Of a DNA stretch of 33,500 bases, positions 8,403-17,066 are shown piece after piece. The position numbers and the translations under genes are program-made. The stretch comes from Candidatus Tidjanibacter gallistercoris (lineage in GTDB: Bacteria > Bacteroidota > Bacteroidia > Bacteroidales > Rikenellaceae), in NCBI GenBank assembly GCA_019114205.1, contig DXFY01000041.1, forward strand, positions 1-33,500, in the 5' to 3' direction. The stretch's first letter is position 1; each line of letters begins with the position of its first letter. The notes beneath the pieces are model-generated. The model saw nothing but the letters and a program-made list of their open reading frames with translations. It did not search any database and had not been told where the DNA came from.

Positions 8403-8978
8403 ATGGAAACATTAATGGAACGTTTCGCAAGCCTTACCCGTTATTGGTGGGCGACGCTGATACTCGGCGTAGCCATCTTCGTCGTAGGTATCCTCATCTT
8501 CATCTATCCGGGCGAGAGTTACATGGGCATGGCCGCATTGTTCGCCGTCCTGATGCTCGTATCGGGTATCATCGAAACGGTGATGGCATTCACCGAGAAA
8601 TACATGGTAGGACGCGGCTGGGCAGCGGTGCTGGGCGTATTGGAAATCATTCTCGGCATCATCCTCATTTGCAGTCCCGGCATCACCGCGACCCTGCTCC
8701 CCATCGTACTCGGTCTTTGGCTGCTGTTCCGCGGCATCGGTATGATAGGCGTGGCGAGCGAAATGAGCCACTACAAGGTACAGGGTATGGTGTGGACCAT
8801 CGTTCTCGGCATCCTGCTCATCATCTGCTCGCTGATGATACTCTTCCAGCCGCTGTTCGGCATCGCCGCCGTGGTCGTATGGGTAGGCATCTCGTTCCTC
8901 GTCGCCGGTATTTCGCTGGTAGTATTCGCGTTCCAGCTCTTCAGCATCAAGAACAAAGTCAAGAGAATGACGGAATAA
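8403..8978 (+). CDS. HdeD-like (DUF308) membrane protein
   Basis: The 191-residue protein consists of six closely spaced hydrophobic helices joined by short loops, arranged as three helical hairpins each of the pattern 'WW..L.LGI..I..GI' (first at about residues 15-60, then 70-115, then 125-180). This triple repeat is the hallmark of the HdeD/DUF308 family, associated in enterobacteria with acid resistance; the biochemical role is unknown. The short C-terminus is basic (KNKVKRMTE) and probably cytoplasmic. It appears to be a single-gene transcript with its own promoter (8348) and a strong terminator 24 bases after the stop. Confidence 0.85.
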   Translation: METLMERFASLTRYWWATLILGVAIFVVGILIFIYPGESYMGMAALFAVLMLVSGIIETVMAFTEKYMVGRGWAAVLGVLEIILGIILICSPGITATLLPIVLGLWLLFRGIGMIGVASEMSHYKVQGMVWTIVLGILLIICSLMILFQPLFGIAAVVVWVGISFLVAGISLVVFAFQLFSIKNKVKRMTE

Positions 8979-9002
8979 CCACCCACACAGGTACACGCAG
9001 GA

Positions 9003-9034
9003 GCCGCCGGACACGGAAGTGTCCGGCGGCTTTT
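9003..9034 (+). terminator. Intrinsic terminator of the HdeD-like gene
   Basis: A perfect 12-base stem (GCCGCCGGACAC 9003-9014 with GTGTCCGGCGGC 9019-9030) with a GGAA tetraloop is followed directly by TTTT. It begins 24 bases after the stop codon. Confidence 0.92.
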
Positions 9035-9371
9035 CCATTATCCGGTGCACCGGCGGCGGTAACCGCGGCGGAACATTCCTCCGGGAAAGGTCACTACCCC
9101 GACACACGCAGCGCATGCAGCGCACCGCTTCCGGGAACAGCCTGTTCCTGCATTCCCGTACCGTTACGTTTCCCCGCGCCCCATACGTCCGGAGGCCGGC
9201 GACCGCACCCCCGAACAGAGTCCTCCCGCCGCGCGCTTCCGTTCCTCCCCTTCCCGTATCTGCTGCTCGGTCGGCTCCACCGGCAGCCCCGGCCCTGCAA
9301 AACCGCACGAAGGGAAAACGGACACGGGAACGACGGGCGGATATGAAGCCGGAAAGAACGGAACGAATACG
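9035..9371. other. Convergent intergenic spacer, nothing found
   Basis: This GC-rich spacer separates two convergent transcripts, each closed by its own terminator. Open frames here are short, Arg/Pro-rich and run antisense or through the hairpins. I see no gene. Confidence 0.5.
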
Positions 9372-9405
9372 AAAAAGGGCCGCCGGAATCGAATACCGGC
9401 GGCCC
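9372..9405 (-). terminator. Intrinsic terminator of the polysaccharide operon
   Basis: On the minus strand a perfect 10-base GC stem (9405-9396 with 9386-9377, GGGCCGCCGG/CCGGCGGCCC) with a 9-base loop is followed by TTTTT (9376-9372). It lies 30 bases beyond the stop of the last operon gene. Confidence 0.88.
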
Positions 9406-9435
9406 GTACGCATCGGCCTTCAGCAAAGGAAAGGC

Positions 9436-10533
9436 CTACTGGGGTTTCTGTGTCTGGTACAGACGTGCCACCTGACCGGCGGTCAGCGTGGTATTGTAAA
9501 TACCGAGGTTGTCTATGGCACCGCGCATGGAATCCCAACCGTCAGGCGTCTTCCAGGTATCCCACTCCCACGTCAGGGCCTCGTCGTAAACGGTAGCCGC
9601 ACCGATGAGCAGCGGAAGCTGGCGTCCTATGGTAGAGGTATAAGCAGCCGCGATGGAACCGGTCAAATTCTCCTTGGTCGCGGAATCCCACGTCTTCGTG
9701 GCGACACCGTTCACGTAGAATACGACCGTATGCGTATTGAGGTCCATCGTAACGGCCAGGTGCACCCAAACGCCGTCCTTCACGGTACCTACCGTTTCGT
9801 TGTCCATATCGACCGTCGCGGTCGTGGTCTTGACGGTGAAGAAGGGCTTGCCGCTGTTCTCCACGTTCAGTTTCCAGTTGTTCCAGTAGTTGAGGGAAAC
9901 GATGTAGTTGTTCGCACGGCTCGCATCGTCCACCTTCACCCATGCCGCCCACGACATGTTGTTCATCAGGAAGTCGGCCGGATTGTAATTCTCGACGGCG
10001 ACATAGTTGCCGCGGCTCAAATAAATGGCCTTGCCCTGTACGCCGTCCACCAGCGTGGGGAGTCCGGTGTCGGTACCGAATATTTCCGTCGGCCCCGCAG
10101 TCAGAACGCCGACTACCGGCTTGGTACCGGTCGAGACGACGGTGTTATCGTTTATCTCGTCGAAGTTGAAGAAAGCGATAACGCTCGAATCGGGTATGCT
10201 CTCATATTTGCTGCCGATGAACACGTCCTTGGCCAGCTTGAGGTTGTTGGTCATCAGGTCGACCTGCGACTGCGTAGCGTTCTGGTTGTCGCGGACGGCT
10301 TTGGCATCGCTGACGGCATTGGAGAAAGCCTCGATGTTGGCTTCCGGATATTCGTCGGCGGTAGCCGCCTGCAGCAGGGTCTCGCACTCGATAATCATCG
10401 CTTCGAGCTTGGTTTTGTCCACATCATTGCCGCTGCCCGAATTGCCGCCTTTCTTATCGCAGGAAGCAAGCAACAGCACCGTCGCGCCGAGCAGCAGGGC
10501 GAACGCAGATGCACTCTTCAAAAAAGTCTTCAT
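9436..10533 (-). CDS. Surface lipoprotein with FIVAR-like and LamG domains
   Basis: The 365-residue lipoprotein starts at the ATG 10533, which gives a clean lipobox LLLASC (Cys25); the frame extends further upstream without sense. After a Gly/Ser linker comes a helical segment at about 33-100 with the FIVAR look (paired helices, YPEANIEAFSNAV), then a concanavalin/LamG jellyroll from about 125 to the end, with the typical tail AIDNLGIYNTTLTAGQVARLY. Third behind susC and susD, it occupies the position where these operons encode a surface glycan-binding protein (SusE/SusF-like role), and LamG folds commonly bind carbohydrate. No glycosidase catalytic residues are evident. It is 76 bases downstream of susD and last in the operon. 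Confidence 0.8.
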   Translation of the reverse strand: MKTFLKSASAFALLLGATVLLLASCDKKGGNSGSGNDVDKTKLEAMIIECETLLQAATADEYPEANIEAFSNAVSDAKAVRDNQNATQSQVDLMTNNLKLAKDVFIGSKYESIPDSSVIAFFNFDEINDNTVVSTGTKPVVGVLTAGPTEIFGTDTGLPTLVDGVQGKAIYLSRGNYVAVENYNPADFLMNNMSWAAWVKVDDASRANNYIVSLNYWNNWKLNVENSGKPFFTVKTTTATVDMDNETVGTVKDGVWVHLAVTMDLNTHTVVFYVNGVATKTWDSATKENLTGSIAAAYTSTIGRQLPLLIGAATVYDEALTWEWDTWKTPDGWDSMRGAIDNLGIYNTTLTAGQVARLYQTQKPQ

Positions 10534-10609
10534 AGTTGTTCGTTTTTTAAATTGGTTAATATTGACTGATACCTGGAAAATATCCGTTTTTGCAAAACCG
10601 CTCCGTCGC

Positions 10610-12088
10610 TCATCCGCGGGGAGCCTCATCCGTCTCGATACCCTTATTCGAGTCGAGTTCCGCCTGGGGTATGGGAAAATAATACCGCTCGCCGGTCCAC
10701 ACCGCTGCAAGTTCCGGGCCAAGCGCTTCCACGGCGATTTCCCGGCCCCAGCGCATCAGGTCGAAAAAACGGTGCGCTTCGAAGCCGAGTTCGCGCCGGC
10801 GTTCGAGACGTATAGCCGCCAGTACCTCTTCCTGGGTTTCGGCCGACGCGGGTGCCAGTCCGGCACGACCGCGCACCAGGTCGAGCGCATCGAGGGCATC
10901 GTCGAGGTCGGTACCCGTATTACGGTTGGCCAGCGCTTCCGCCTTCATCAACAGTACGTCGGCGTAACGCAGGTAAATATAGGGCAGATAACCGTCGCTC
11001 TTGGTACCTATGGGTACTTCCGAAAGCGGCTGTTCGTACTTCTTCACCAGATAGCCCGTCGGCGACCAGCTCGCATCGAAAATATCGCCGTTGACCCACG
11101 GTTCGCCCGGCCGCCCGATGGATATGTCCAGACGCGGGTCTACGGCCCCTTCGACGGTCTGCTCGCTGAAGCAATCCACGAAACTCTGCGTGGGGGCATT
11201 GAAGTAATAGCCCGTTTCGACCGAAGGAGCGAAATAGACGTTCAGTATGTTTCCCAGTCCGGGATTCTGTCCGGACAGATGACGGGCCGCAAAGATGACC
11301 TCCTTGTTGTCCTCGGCACCGGGGACGAACAAATCCTGGTAATTATCGGCAAGTTCGTACTGCTGCAGAGCATCGAGGCTCTCGATGTCGCTCAGACAAC
11401 CGCCCCAGTCCTCGCGGAAAAGCCGTACCTTGGCCCGAAGCGCATAGGCGGCGCCTTTCGTAACGCGCCCGACATCCTCGCCGGAATACGACACGGGCAC
11501 GGCCGACTCGATGGACTCGGTCAGGTCGCGCTCGATATGCGCATAAACGGTAGCCACGTCGCTCAGGGCGAGGTTGCCGTTATCGGCGGTATTGGGTGCG
11601 GTACGCAGCGGCACCGCACCCCAGATGTTCACGATATGGAAATAGTTGAGCGCACGCAGGAATTTGGCCTCGCCGATGAGCCGGCTTTGCAGCTCTTCGT
11701 CCATCTCGATTCCCGGTATGTACGCGATGGCGTTGTTGGCCCGCGCGACCCCTTCGTAAAGGTACGTCCAATAATCACTGAGAATACCGTTGTCGGCCAT
11801 GGCGGAGAAGTTGTCGATGTAGTCTATGTCGGACTTGTCGCCCGCGCTGCCGCCCTTTTCGGAGTCGTCCGAAGCGACGTCGCCGAACACCCAGAGCATG
11901 TTCTGGTCGCTGGTGAACATGATGTTGTTGTAGATGCCGTTCACGGCCCGTTCCGCATTGGCGGCAGAAGTGTAGAAAGTCTTGCTGCTGTAATCGCCTT
12001 GCAGTTCCTCGGTCAGAAAATCGCTGCAGGCGACGGCCGACGAACAGCACAACGCCGCAGCCAGCATGTATGATATGTTACGTTTCAT
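10610..12088 (-). CDS. SusD-family glycan-binding lipoprotein
   Basis: This outer-membrane lipoprotein forms the lid over its SusC partner and captures oligosaccharide at the surface. The 492-residue protein has a lipobox ending AVAC (Cys21), the N-terminal SusD-like region with LTEELQGDY, TPR-type helices, and the RagB/SusD signatures LRYADVLLMKAEALAN and RRRELGFEAHRFFDLMRWG. The C-terminal YYFPIPQAELDSN is also typical. It starts 12 bases after the susC stop, the usual tight pairing. The glycan cannot be read from SusD sequence. Confidence 0.97.
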   Translation of the reverse strand: MKRNISYMLAAALCCSSAVACSDFLTEELQGDYSSKTFYTSAANAERAVNGIYNNIMFTSDQNMLWVFGDVASDDSEKGGSAGDKSDIDYIDNFSAMADNGILSDYWTYLYEGVARANNAIAYIPGIEMDEELQSRLIGEAKFLRALNYFHIVNIWGAVPLRTAPNTADNGNLALSDVATVYAHIERDLTESIESAVPVSYSGEDVGRVTKGAAYALRAKVRLFREDWGGCLSDIESLDALQQYELADNYQDLFVPGAEDNKEVIFAARHLSGQNPGLGNILNVYFAPSVETGYYFNAPTQSFVDCFSEQTVEGAVDPRLDISIGRPGEPWVNGDIFDASWSPTGYLVKKYEQPLSEVPIGTKSDGYLPYIYLRYADVLLMKAEALANRNTGTDLDDALDALDLVRGRAGLAPASAETQEEVLAAIRLERRRELGFEAHRFFDLMRWGREIAVEALGPELAAVWTGERYYFPIPQAELDSNKGIETDEAPRG

Positions 12089-12100
12089 CGTGTACTCGTT

Positions 12101-15100
12101 TTAGAAGGTGAGGTTGATACCGAAAGTGAACGACCGCGCTATCGGGTAGGTACCCCAGTCGATGCCTGCGGCACGGTCGCCTTCCGACGCGGAGTTGGCG
12201 CTCACGGTCATTTCCGGGTCCATGCCGGGATAACGGGTAATCGTAAAGAGGTTGGTTGCCGCGAAATAGACGCGCAGCTTGCTGATGCCTATCTTCTCCG
12301 TTCCCGGAATGGTATAACCCAATTGAAGGTTTTTCAGACGCAGATAGGAAGCGTCGTAAAGGAACCGGGTGGATACGCGTGCGTTGTTGAACTTCGCCTT
12401 CCACGACGCCCGCGGCTGCGTGTTCGACGTACCGGGGCCTGTCCAGTGGTTGTCGAAATAGTTCTGGGTGACGTTGAACGCACGGTAGAAGCCTTCGATG
12501 TCCTGTGCCACCTGCATGTATATCTTGTGTCCGAACGCTCCCTGGAAGAAACACGAGAGGTCGAAATTCTTCCAGTAGCCCGCCAGGTTGATTCCCGCCG
12601 TGAATTTCGGTATCGAGGAACCGACGTGTACGCGGTCGTTCTGGTCGATGACCAGGTCGCCGTTCTGATTAACGAATTTCACGTCACCCGGCTGGATGTC
12701 GTCGGGGTTAGTGGACTGCGACGGCGAAGTCAGTATCTCCATACGGTCCTGGAAGATACCGTCCATCACGAGCATGTAGAACGAGCCTACCGGATAACCG
12801 GCTTCGGTCAAGGTGACGTACACGCCGTTGTCCACCCGCCCTCCGGGTACGCTGCCGTTGATGGAAAGCACTTTGTTTTTCAACCAGCCACCGTTCACAT
12901 TGACCTCGAAACCGGCATCGGCGAAATTGCGCCGGTAGTAAACCTCGAAGTCGATGCCCGTATTGAGCATGCTTCCGTTGTTCACCCATGCGGGCTGCGC
13001 ATCGCCAGCAGAAATCGGCATGGTCTGAAGCATCAGCATGTTGTCGCTCCTTTTATAAAAATAATCGACCGAGAAGCCGAAAGTCTGGCGGAACATGGCC
13101 ACATCGATGCCCACGTTCAGCTGGCTGCTGGTCTCCCATTTCAGGTTTTCATTGCCAATCTGCGTCTGCACGTATCCGGGCGCCACCACACCGCCGAACG
13201 TAGCGTTGTAATTGGGCATGTAGCGGTCTTCGGTAGCATAGGCCGTCACATTCTGGTTTCCGGCGGTACCCCATCCCGCACGCAGCTTGAGGATGTCGAT
13301 GAACTCCACGTCCTGCATGAAGTTTTCCTGCTCGATATTCCAGCCGCCCGACACGGAATAGAACGTACCCCAGCGATTGCGTCCCACGAAACGGGAGGTA
13401 CCGTCCTGACGCACGGTGGCCGCCGCATAATATTTCTGCTTGTAGTTGTAGTTCACCGAGCCGAAGAACGAAGCGAGCGTAAAGGCCTGCTGGTTCTCAT
13501 AGGAAGTACGCCGCTGTTCGTCGAGTCCCTTGCCTATGAAAATCAGGTCGTCGGCAAAGTTCTGGTCGGTATTCTGCATGCTGTACGTCGTGGTGCGCAC
13601 CGCCTCGAAACCGGCCATGGCCGATACGTTGTGGTCGCCGAACGTTTCGCCCCAGTTGAGTACCGTATTGAACGTCCAGTTGAAATTGTCGTAATTTTCC
13701 ACGAGCAGACTGTTCGGGTTGTTTATCCTGCCGCCCGTACCCCACGTCTGGTTGAACTGACGGTAGCGTCCCGACATGTAGTCCACGCCGGCAACCGTCC
13801 GGGAAGTGATGTTGAACGGCAGTTTGACGAGCATGTTGGCAGCCGCGATGACCGCCTTTTCATTGCGCACGCGGTCGGTTTCGTTGATAACCCCTATCGG
13901 GTTGTAGCCGTCTCCGAAGAAGGTGTTGTAAATTCCCTGTCCGAAATAAGCGCTCGGCAGGTCTACGTAATTTCCTTCGGCATCGTAGGTGGGTATCGCC
14001 GGCGTGCGGAACAGGGCGTAGCGTATCGCGCTGCCCCCCTCGTTGTTCTGATAACCGTCGCCCGAACTCGGAATACTCTGCGTTTCGGCCATGCTCCCGA
14101 TGACATTCATTCCGACGTTGAGCCACGGCTTGACATCGGACTGCACGTTGGAGCGGAACGATATCTTCTTGTAACCGCTGTTCTTGATAATACCGTCCTG
14201 GTCGAAAAACGAACCGGACACCGCATAGGTGGTGCGTTCGCCGCCGCCCGTGACGGAAAGTTCGTAACGCTGGAGCGGCGCCACGCGGAAGAGTTCCTCG
14301 ACATGGTTCACGTCGGCCAGTCCGTCGAGGTAACTGCCATCGATGAGGTCGCGCTGTACGCCGCCCATCGCATTGTCGTTGCGTGCCGCTTCGTTATAAA
14401 TCGTAATGTAATCGGCCGTGTTGACCATCGGGGTGAGGTATCCGTGCGTCTGTACGCCCGCTTCGGCGTTGAACGACACGGTAGCGTCGCCCGAACGCCC
14501 CTTCTTGGTCGTGATGATGACGATACCGTTGCTGCCCCTCGAACCGTATATGGACGTCGAAGCCGCATCCTTCAGTACGGTGATGTCCTCGATATCGTTG
14601 GGCGATACGGTATTCAGTCCGCCCTCTATCTGGATTCCGTCGATGATGTAGAGCGGTTCGTTGCTGGAGTTGATGGAACCCACGCCGCGCACGCGCACCG
14701 ACACGTCGGCGCCGGGAGCACCGCTCGCCGCAGACACCTGTACGCCGGGCACTCGTCCCTGAAGCGCGAGCTGTGCCGAAGGAACGGGAAGCTGTGCCAG
14801 CTCGGCACCCTCCACCTTGTTCACGGCACCGAGCACGTCGCGTTTGCGCTGTACGGCATATCCGGTCACCACCAGTTCCTCTATCTGGTCGGAAGCCATA
14901 GCGAGCTCCACATCGATGACGGTACGTCCGCCCACGGCCACGGTCTTCGTTTCATATCCCAGATAGGAAAATTCGAGCGACCCGTCCGGGGGAACGTCGC
15001 CCAATGTATAAGACCCGTCTATATCGGTCGCTATGCCGCGCGTCGTACCGGGTACGACCACGCTCACGCCGATGAGCGGTTCGCCCGTCTCGGCATCGGT

Positions 15101-15196
15101 GACGATACCCTTCACCGTCCCGGCCTGCTGCCCCGCGACATGCGTGAGGGGCACCGCCAGGGCGAGACACAAAAGAAACAGTAACTTTTTCTTCAT
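12101..15196 (-). CDS. SusC-family TonB-dependent glycan transporter
   Basis: This outer-membrane transporter is energised by TonB-ExbBD and imports oligosaccharides delivered by SusD. The 1031-residue protein has a signal peptide (MKKKLLFLLCLALAVPLTHVAG), a carboxypeptidase-regulatory-like domain at about 25-100 (GTVKGIVTDAETGEPLIGVSV), a plug at about 110-230 with the SusC/RagA signature SIYGSRGSNGIVIITTKKG, and a 22-strand barrel ending in SFTFGINLTF. I place the start at ATG 15196; an in-frame TTG two codons upstream is less likely. There is no N-terminal extension for anti-sigma signalling, so control must lie elsewhere. It directly precedes susD. Confidence 0.97.
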   Translation of the reverse strand: MKKKLLFLLCLALAVPLTHVAGQQAGTVKGIVTDAETGEPLIGVSVVVPGTTRGIATDIDGSYTLGDVPPDGSLEFSYLGYETKTVAVGGRTVIDVELAMASDQIEELVVTGYAVQRKRDVLGAVNKVEGAELAQLPVPSAQLALQGRVPGVQVSAASGAPGADVSVRVRGVGSINSSNEPLYIIDGIQIEGGLNTVSPNDIEDITVLKDAASTSIYGSRGSNGIVIITTKKGRSGDATVSFNAEAGVQTHGYLTPMVNTADYITIYNEAARNDNAMGGVQRDLIDGSYLDGLADVNHVEELFRVAPLQRYELSVTGGGERTTYAVSGSFFDQDGIIKNSGYKKISFRSNVQSDVKPWLNVGMNVIGSMAETQSIPSSGDGYQNNEGGSAIRYALFRTPAIPTYDAEGNYVDLPSAYFGQGIYNTFFGDGYNPIGVINETDRVRNEKAVIAAANMLVKLPFNITSRTVAGVDYMSGRYRQFNQTWGTGGRINNPNSLLVENYDNFNWTFNTVLNWGETFGDHNVSAMAGFEAVRTTTYSMQNTDQNFADDLIFIGKGLDEQRRTSYENQQAFTLASFFGSVNYNYKQKYYAAATVRQDGTSRFVGRNRWGTFYSVSGGWNIEQENFMQDVEFIDILKLRAGWGTAGNQNVTAYATEDRYMPNYNATFGGVVAPGYVQTQIGNENLKWETSSQLNVGIDVAMFRQTFGFSVDYFYKRSDNMLMLQTMPISAGDAQPAWVNNGSMLNTGIDFEVYYRRNFADAGFEVNVNGGWLKNKVLSINGSVPGGRVDNGVYVTLTEAGYPVGSFYMLVMDGIFQDRMEILTSPSQSTNPDDIQPGDVKFVNQNGDLVIDQNDRVHVGSSIPKFTAGINLAGYWKNFDLSCFFQGAFGHKIYMQVAQDIEGFYRAFNVTQNYFDNHWTGPGTSNTQPRASWKAKFNNARVSTRFLYDASYLRLKNLQLGYTIPGTEKIGISKLRVYFAATNLFTITRYPGMDPEMTVSANSASEGDRAAGIDWGTYPIARSFTFGINLTF

Positions 15197-15230
15197 ACCC
15201 AATATATTTTAAGTTGTTTTCTCCGTATTT

Positions 15231-15250
15231 CCCTCCTCCCTTCAGGAGGG
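15231..15250 (-). other. Hairpin in the leader of susC
   Basis: A 7-base inverted repeat (CCCTCCT 15231-15237, AGGAGGG 15244-15250) with a 6-base loop sits in the 105-base gap between the upstream lipoprotein gene and susC. It has no T-run on the minus strand and no promoter consensus is visible, so it may protect a processed susC mRNA end rather than terminate. Confidence 0.4.
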
Positions 15251-15301
15251 CGGGAGGCATGCGGCCGGACGAACCTCCTGCCGCACGCTTTTCCTCCGCT
15301 C

Positions 15302-17053
15302 TCAGCGGTACAGCAGCACGTGGCCGTCCTGGGTGGTTATCCGTCCGTCCGATTCGGTCAGTACGGTTCCGGCAGGCAGTTCGTACACAAGACGTGCCGC
15401 ATCGGCCGGTACGGTTATCTTGATGCGGCCCCGTGCATCGCGTGCCACGTATTCCTTGGCGACCACATCGAACAGGTCGGCCCCCTCGCCCGCGTCGTAG
15501 GTTATCTTCACCTCTTTCCCGTACGGATTGTATATCAGCCATGCCGGAAAGGGCTTGTCGGCATAGAAGTCGGTCGCATTGACATCGAGCTTCAGCACCC
15601 CCTCCACATCGGTCGTATGTACGGTCGCACCGAGAATGCCCACCGGAGCGGTGCTGTACACGCTGAACATGCTTTCCGGCGGATTGGCCTCGTCCCATTT
15701 CGGGCCGTCGCCGAGGGCCACGGGCGATATACCCTTCAGTTCCGGTTTGCCGTAATCGTCCGTTTTGCGCAGGCCTTCGTAGGCGATGACACCGCGCGTA
15801 ATATCCCTCTGTTCGGGCAGCCACTGGTATATCGCGGGAATCTGGTCGGGATAGAACAGACGGCAGGCGCTGACGTTGTTGTTCATCCACTTGCCTATAG
15901 CGCGTGCATACCGGGGTTCGTACTTCACCATCGGCAGCAGCGGCCACACCATCTTCACGCTATTCATGAAGAATGCATATCCGCCCCCGTCGGTGATGCT
16001 TCCCTGTAGACCGCTGACATCGTACGGCCCCCAGCGGTCCTGTATCACGCCCCAACCGTAACGGCCGCTTGGGTCGGTCACCCCGTCGAACACCCAGTTG
16101 AGCATCTTCTCCGTATCGTAATCCGTACCCTGTTCGGCATTCAGCCGGGCGGCGGTATAGATGCCCAGGGGGAGCAGAATCTCGTAGAAACGGCTCTCCT
16201 TCTGTCCGTCGAGCGCACTTATCGCCTGCTTCGCCCCTTCGAGATACCGCTCGTCGCCGAACTTCTTATAAGCGGAATAAAGCACGTATCCATGACCGCC
16301 CGCAGCATCCTGCTGCAAGGGGATATGATTGACATGGGGCGTCATGGTACCGTAATCGAAATAGGAATAATCGTAATTCGTACCGAGCACTTCGCCGGCA
16401 CGGTAGAACTGGTCGGCCACGGTACGCTGTATCTCGTCTGCCCCGGCGACGCCCGGAAAAACGTCCGATACCGCATAAAAGAGGCAGTTGGGCAGGACGT
16501 CGTACCACCAGTCGCGCCCATAGCCCCCGCCGAGGCCGGCCACATCGGGATTGGTATTGTTCATCACGATGTTCCACCCGTTGTCGCTGTTGAAATAGTT
16601 CTGAACCATCTTCACGAAATTATACCCGTTCTGATTGGTCTTGTCTATTCCGTTCAGCCCTCCGCCGAGGATGGCCGCCAGCGAGGTGAGGCTTTCGTGA
16701 AACTCGCCGCCGTTCGCATCCGGCCCCTGGCGCACGTCGTGTATCGCCGTGTATTGTCCGAAGGTTTCCTGCGGTACGTTGCGCTGCGCATCGTCCAGCC
16801 AGATAATGGGACCGGCCGGCATGGTCGCATCGAAATCGAAGGCATAGTTGTCGAATTCGAGCGACTTGCGTTTCCAGTCGATGATTTCGTACGGTACGGG
16901 CATATTGTCCATTTTCTCTATCCTCGGTATGGCCGTCTGCGCCACGCCCTTCCCGAAGTCGGGCGCCGGTGCACCCGGTACCTTCTCGCGGCAGCCCGCG
17001 AGCACGGCGGCGGCGAAGGCCGCCGTCAAAAACAATTCGATTCTCATAACCAT
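15302..17053 (-). CDS. Large lipoprotein, probable (alpha/alpha)-toroid glycan-active enzyme of unassigned family
   Basis: The product is about 583 residues with lipobox AVLAGC (Cys21 from ATG 17053; ATG 17047 is an alternative start), so it is anchored outside the inner membrane. Residues ~70-420 are helix-rich with repeated aromatic- and glycine-rich loops (GGGYGRDWWYDVLPN, DYSYFDYGTMTPHVNHIP, GRYGWGVIQDRWGPYD), the look of six-hairpin (alpha/alpha) glycosidases or lyases. The last ~120 residues form a beta-sandwich-like domain ending TTQDGHVLLYR. I cannot assign a CAZy family from memory. Conserved acidic residues in the aromatic loops (such as D/E in GRDWWYD and GGEFHES) are candidates for catalysis. 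It lies 13 bases after the MFS gene and ahead of susC, so its substrate should match the transporter's. Confidence 0.65.
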   Translation of the reverse strand: MVMRIELFLTAAFAAAVLAGCREKVPGAPAPDFGKGVAQTAIPRIEKMDNMPVPYEIIDWKRKSLEFDNYAFDFDATMPAGPIIWLDDAQRNVPQETFGQYTAIHDVRQGPDANGGEFHESLTSLAAILGGGLNGIDKTNQNGYNFVKMVQNYFNSDNGWNIVMNNTNPDVAGLGGGYGRDWWYDVLPNCLFYAVSDVFPGVAGADEIQRTVADQFYRAGEVLGTNYDYSYFDYGTMTPHVNHIPLQQDAAGGHGYVLYSAYKKFGDERYLEGAKQAISALDGQKESRFYEILLPLGIYTAARLNAEQGTDYDTEKMLNWVFDGVTDPSGRYGWGVIQDRWGPYDVSGLQGSITDGGGYAFFMNSVKMVWPLLPMVKYEPRYARAIGKWMNNNVSACRLFYPDQIPAIYQWLPEQRDITRGVIAYEGLRKTDDYGKPELKGISPVALGDGPKWDEANPPESMFSVYSTAPVGILGATVHTTDVEGVLKLDVNATDFYADKPFPAWLIYNPYGKEVKITYDAGEGADLFDVVAKEYVARDARGRIKITVPADAARLVYELPAGTVLTESDGRITTQDGHVLLYR

Positions 17054-17066
17054 ATTCCTAACCTTG

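Noticed and set aside
12323-15184. 953-codon open frame on the plus strand
   Set aside because: Mirror of susC; composition (many Val/Arg/His) is typical of the antisense frame of GC-rich coding DNA.
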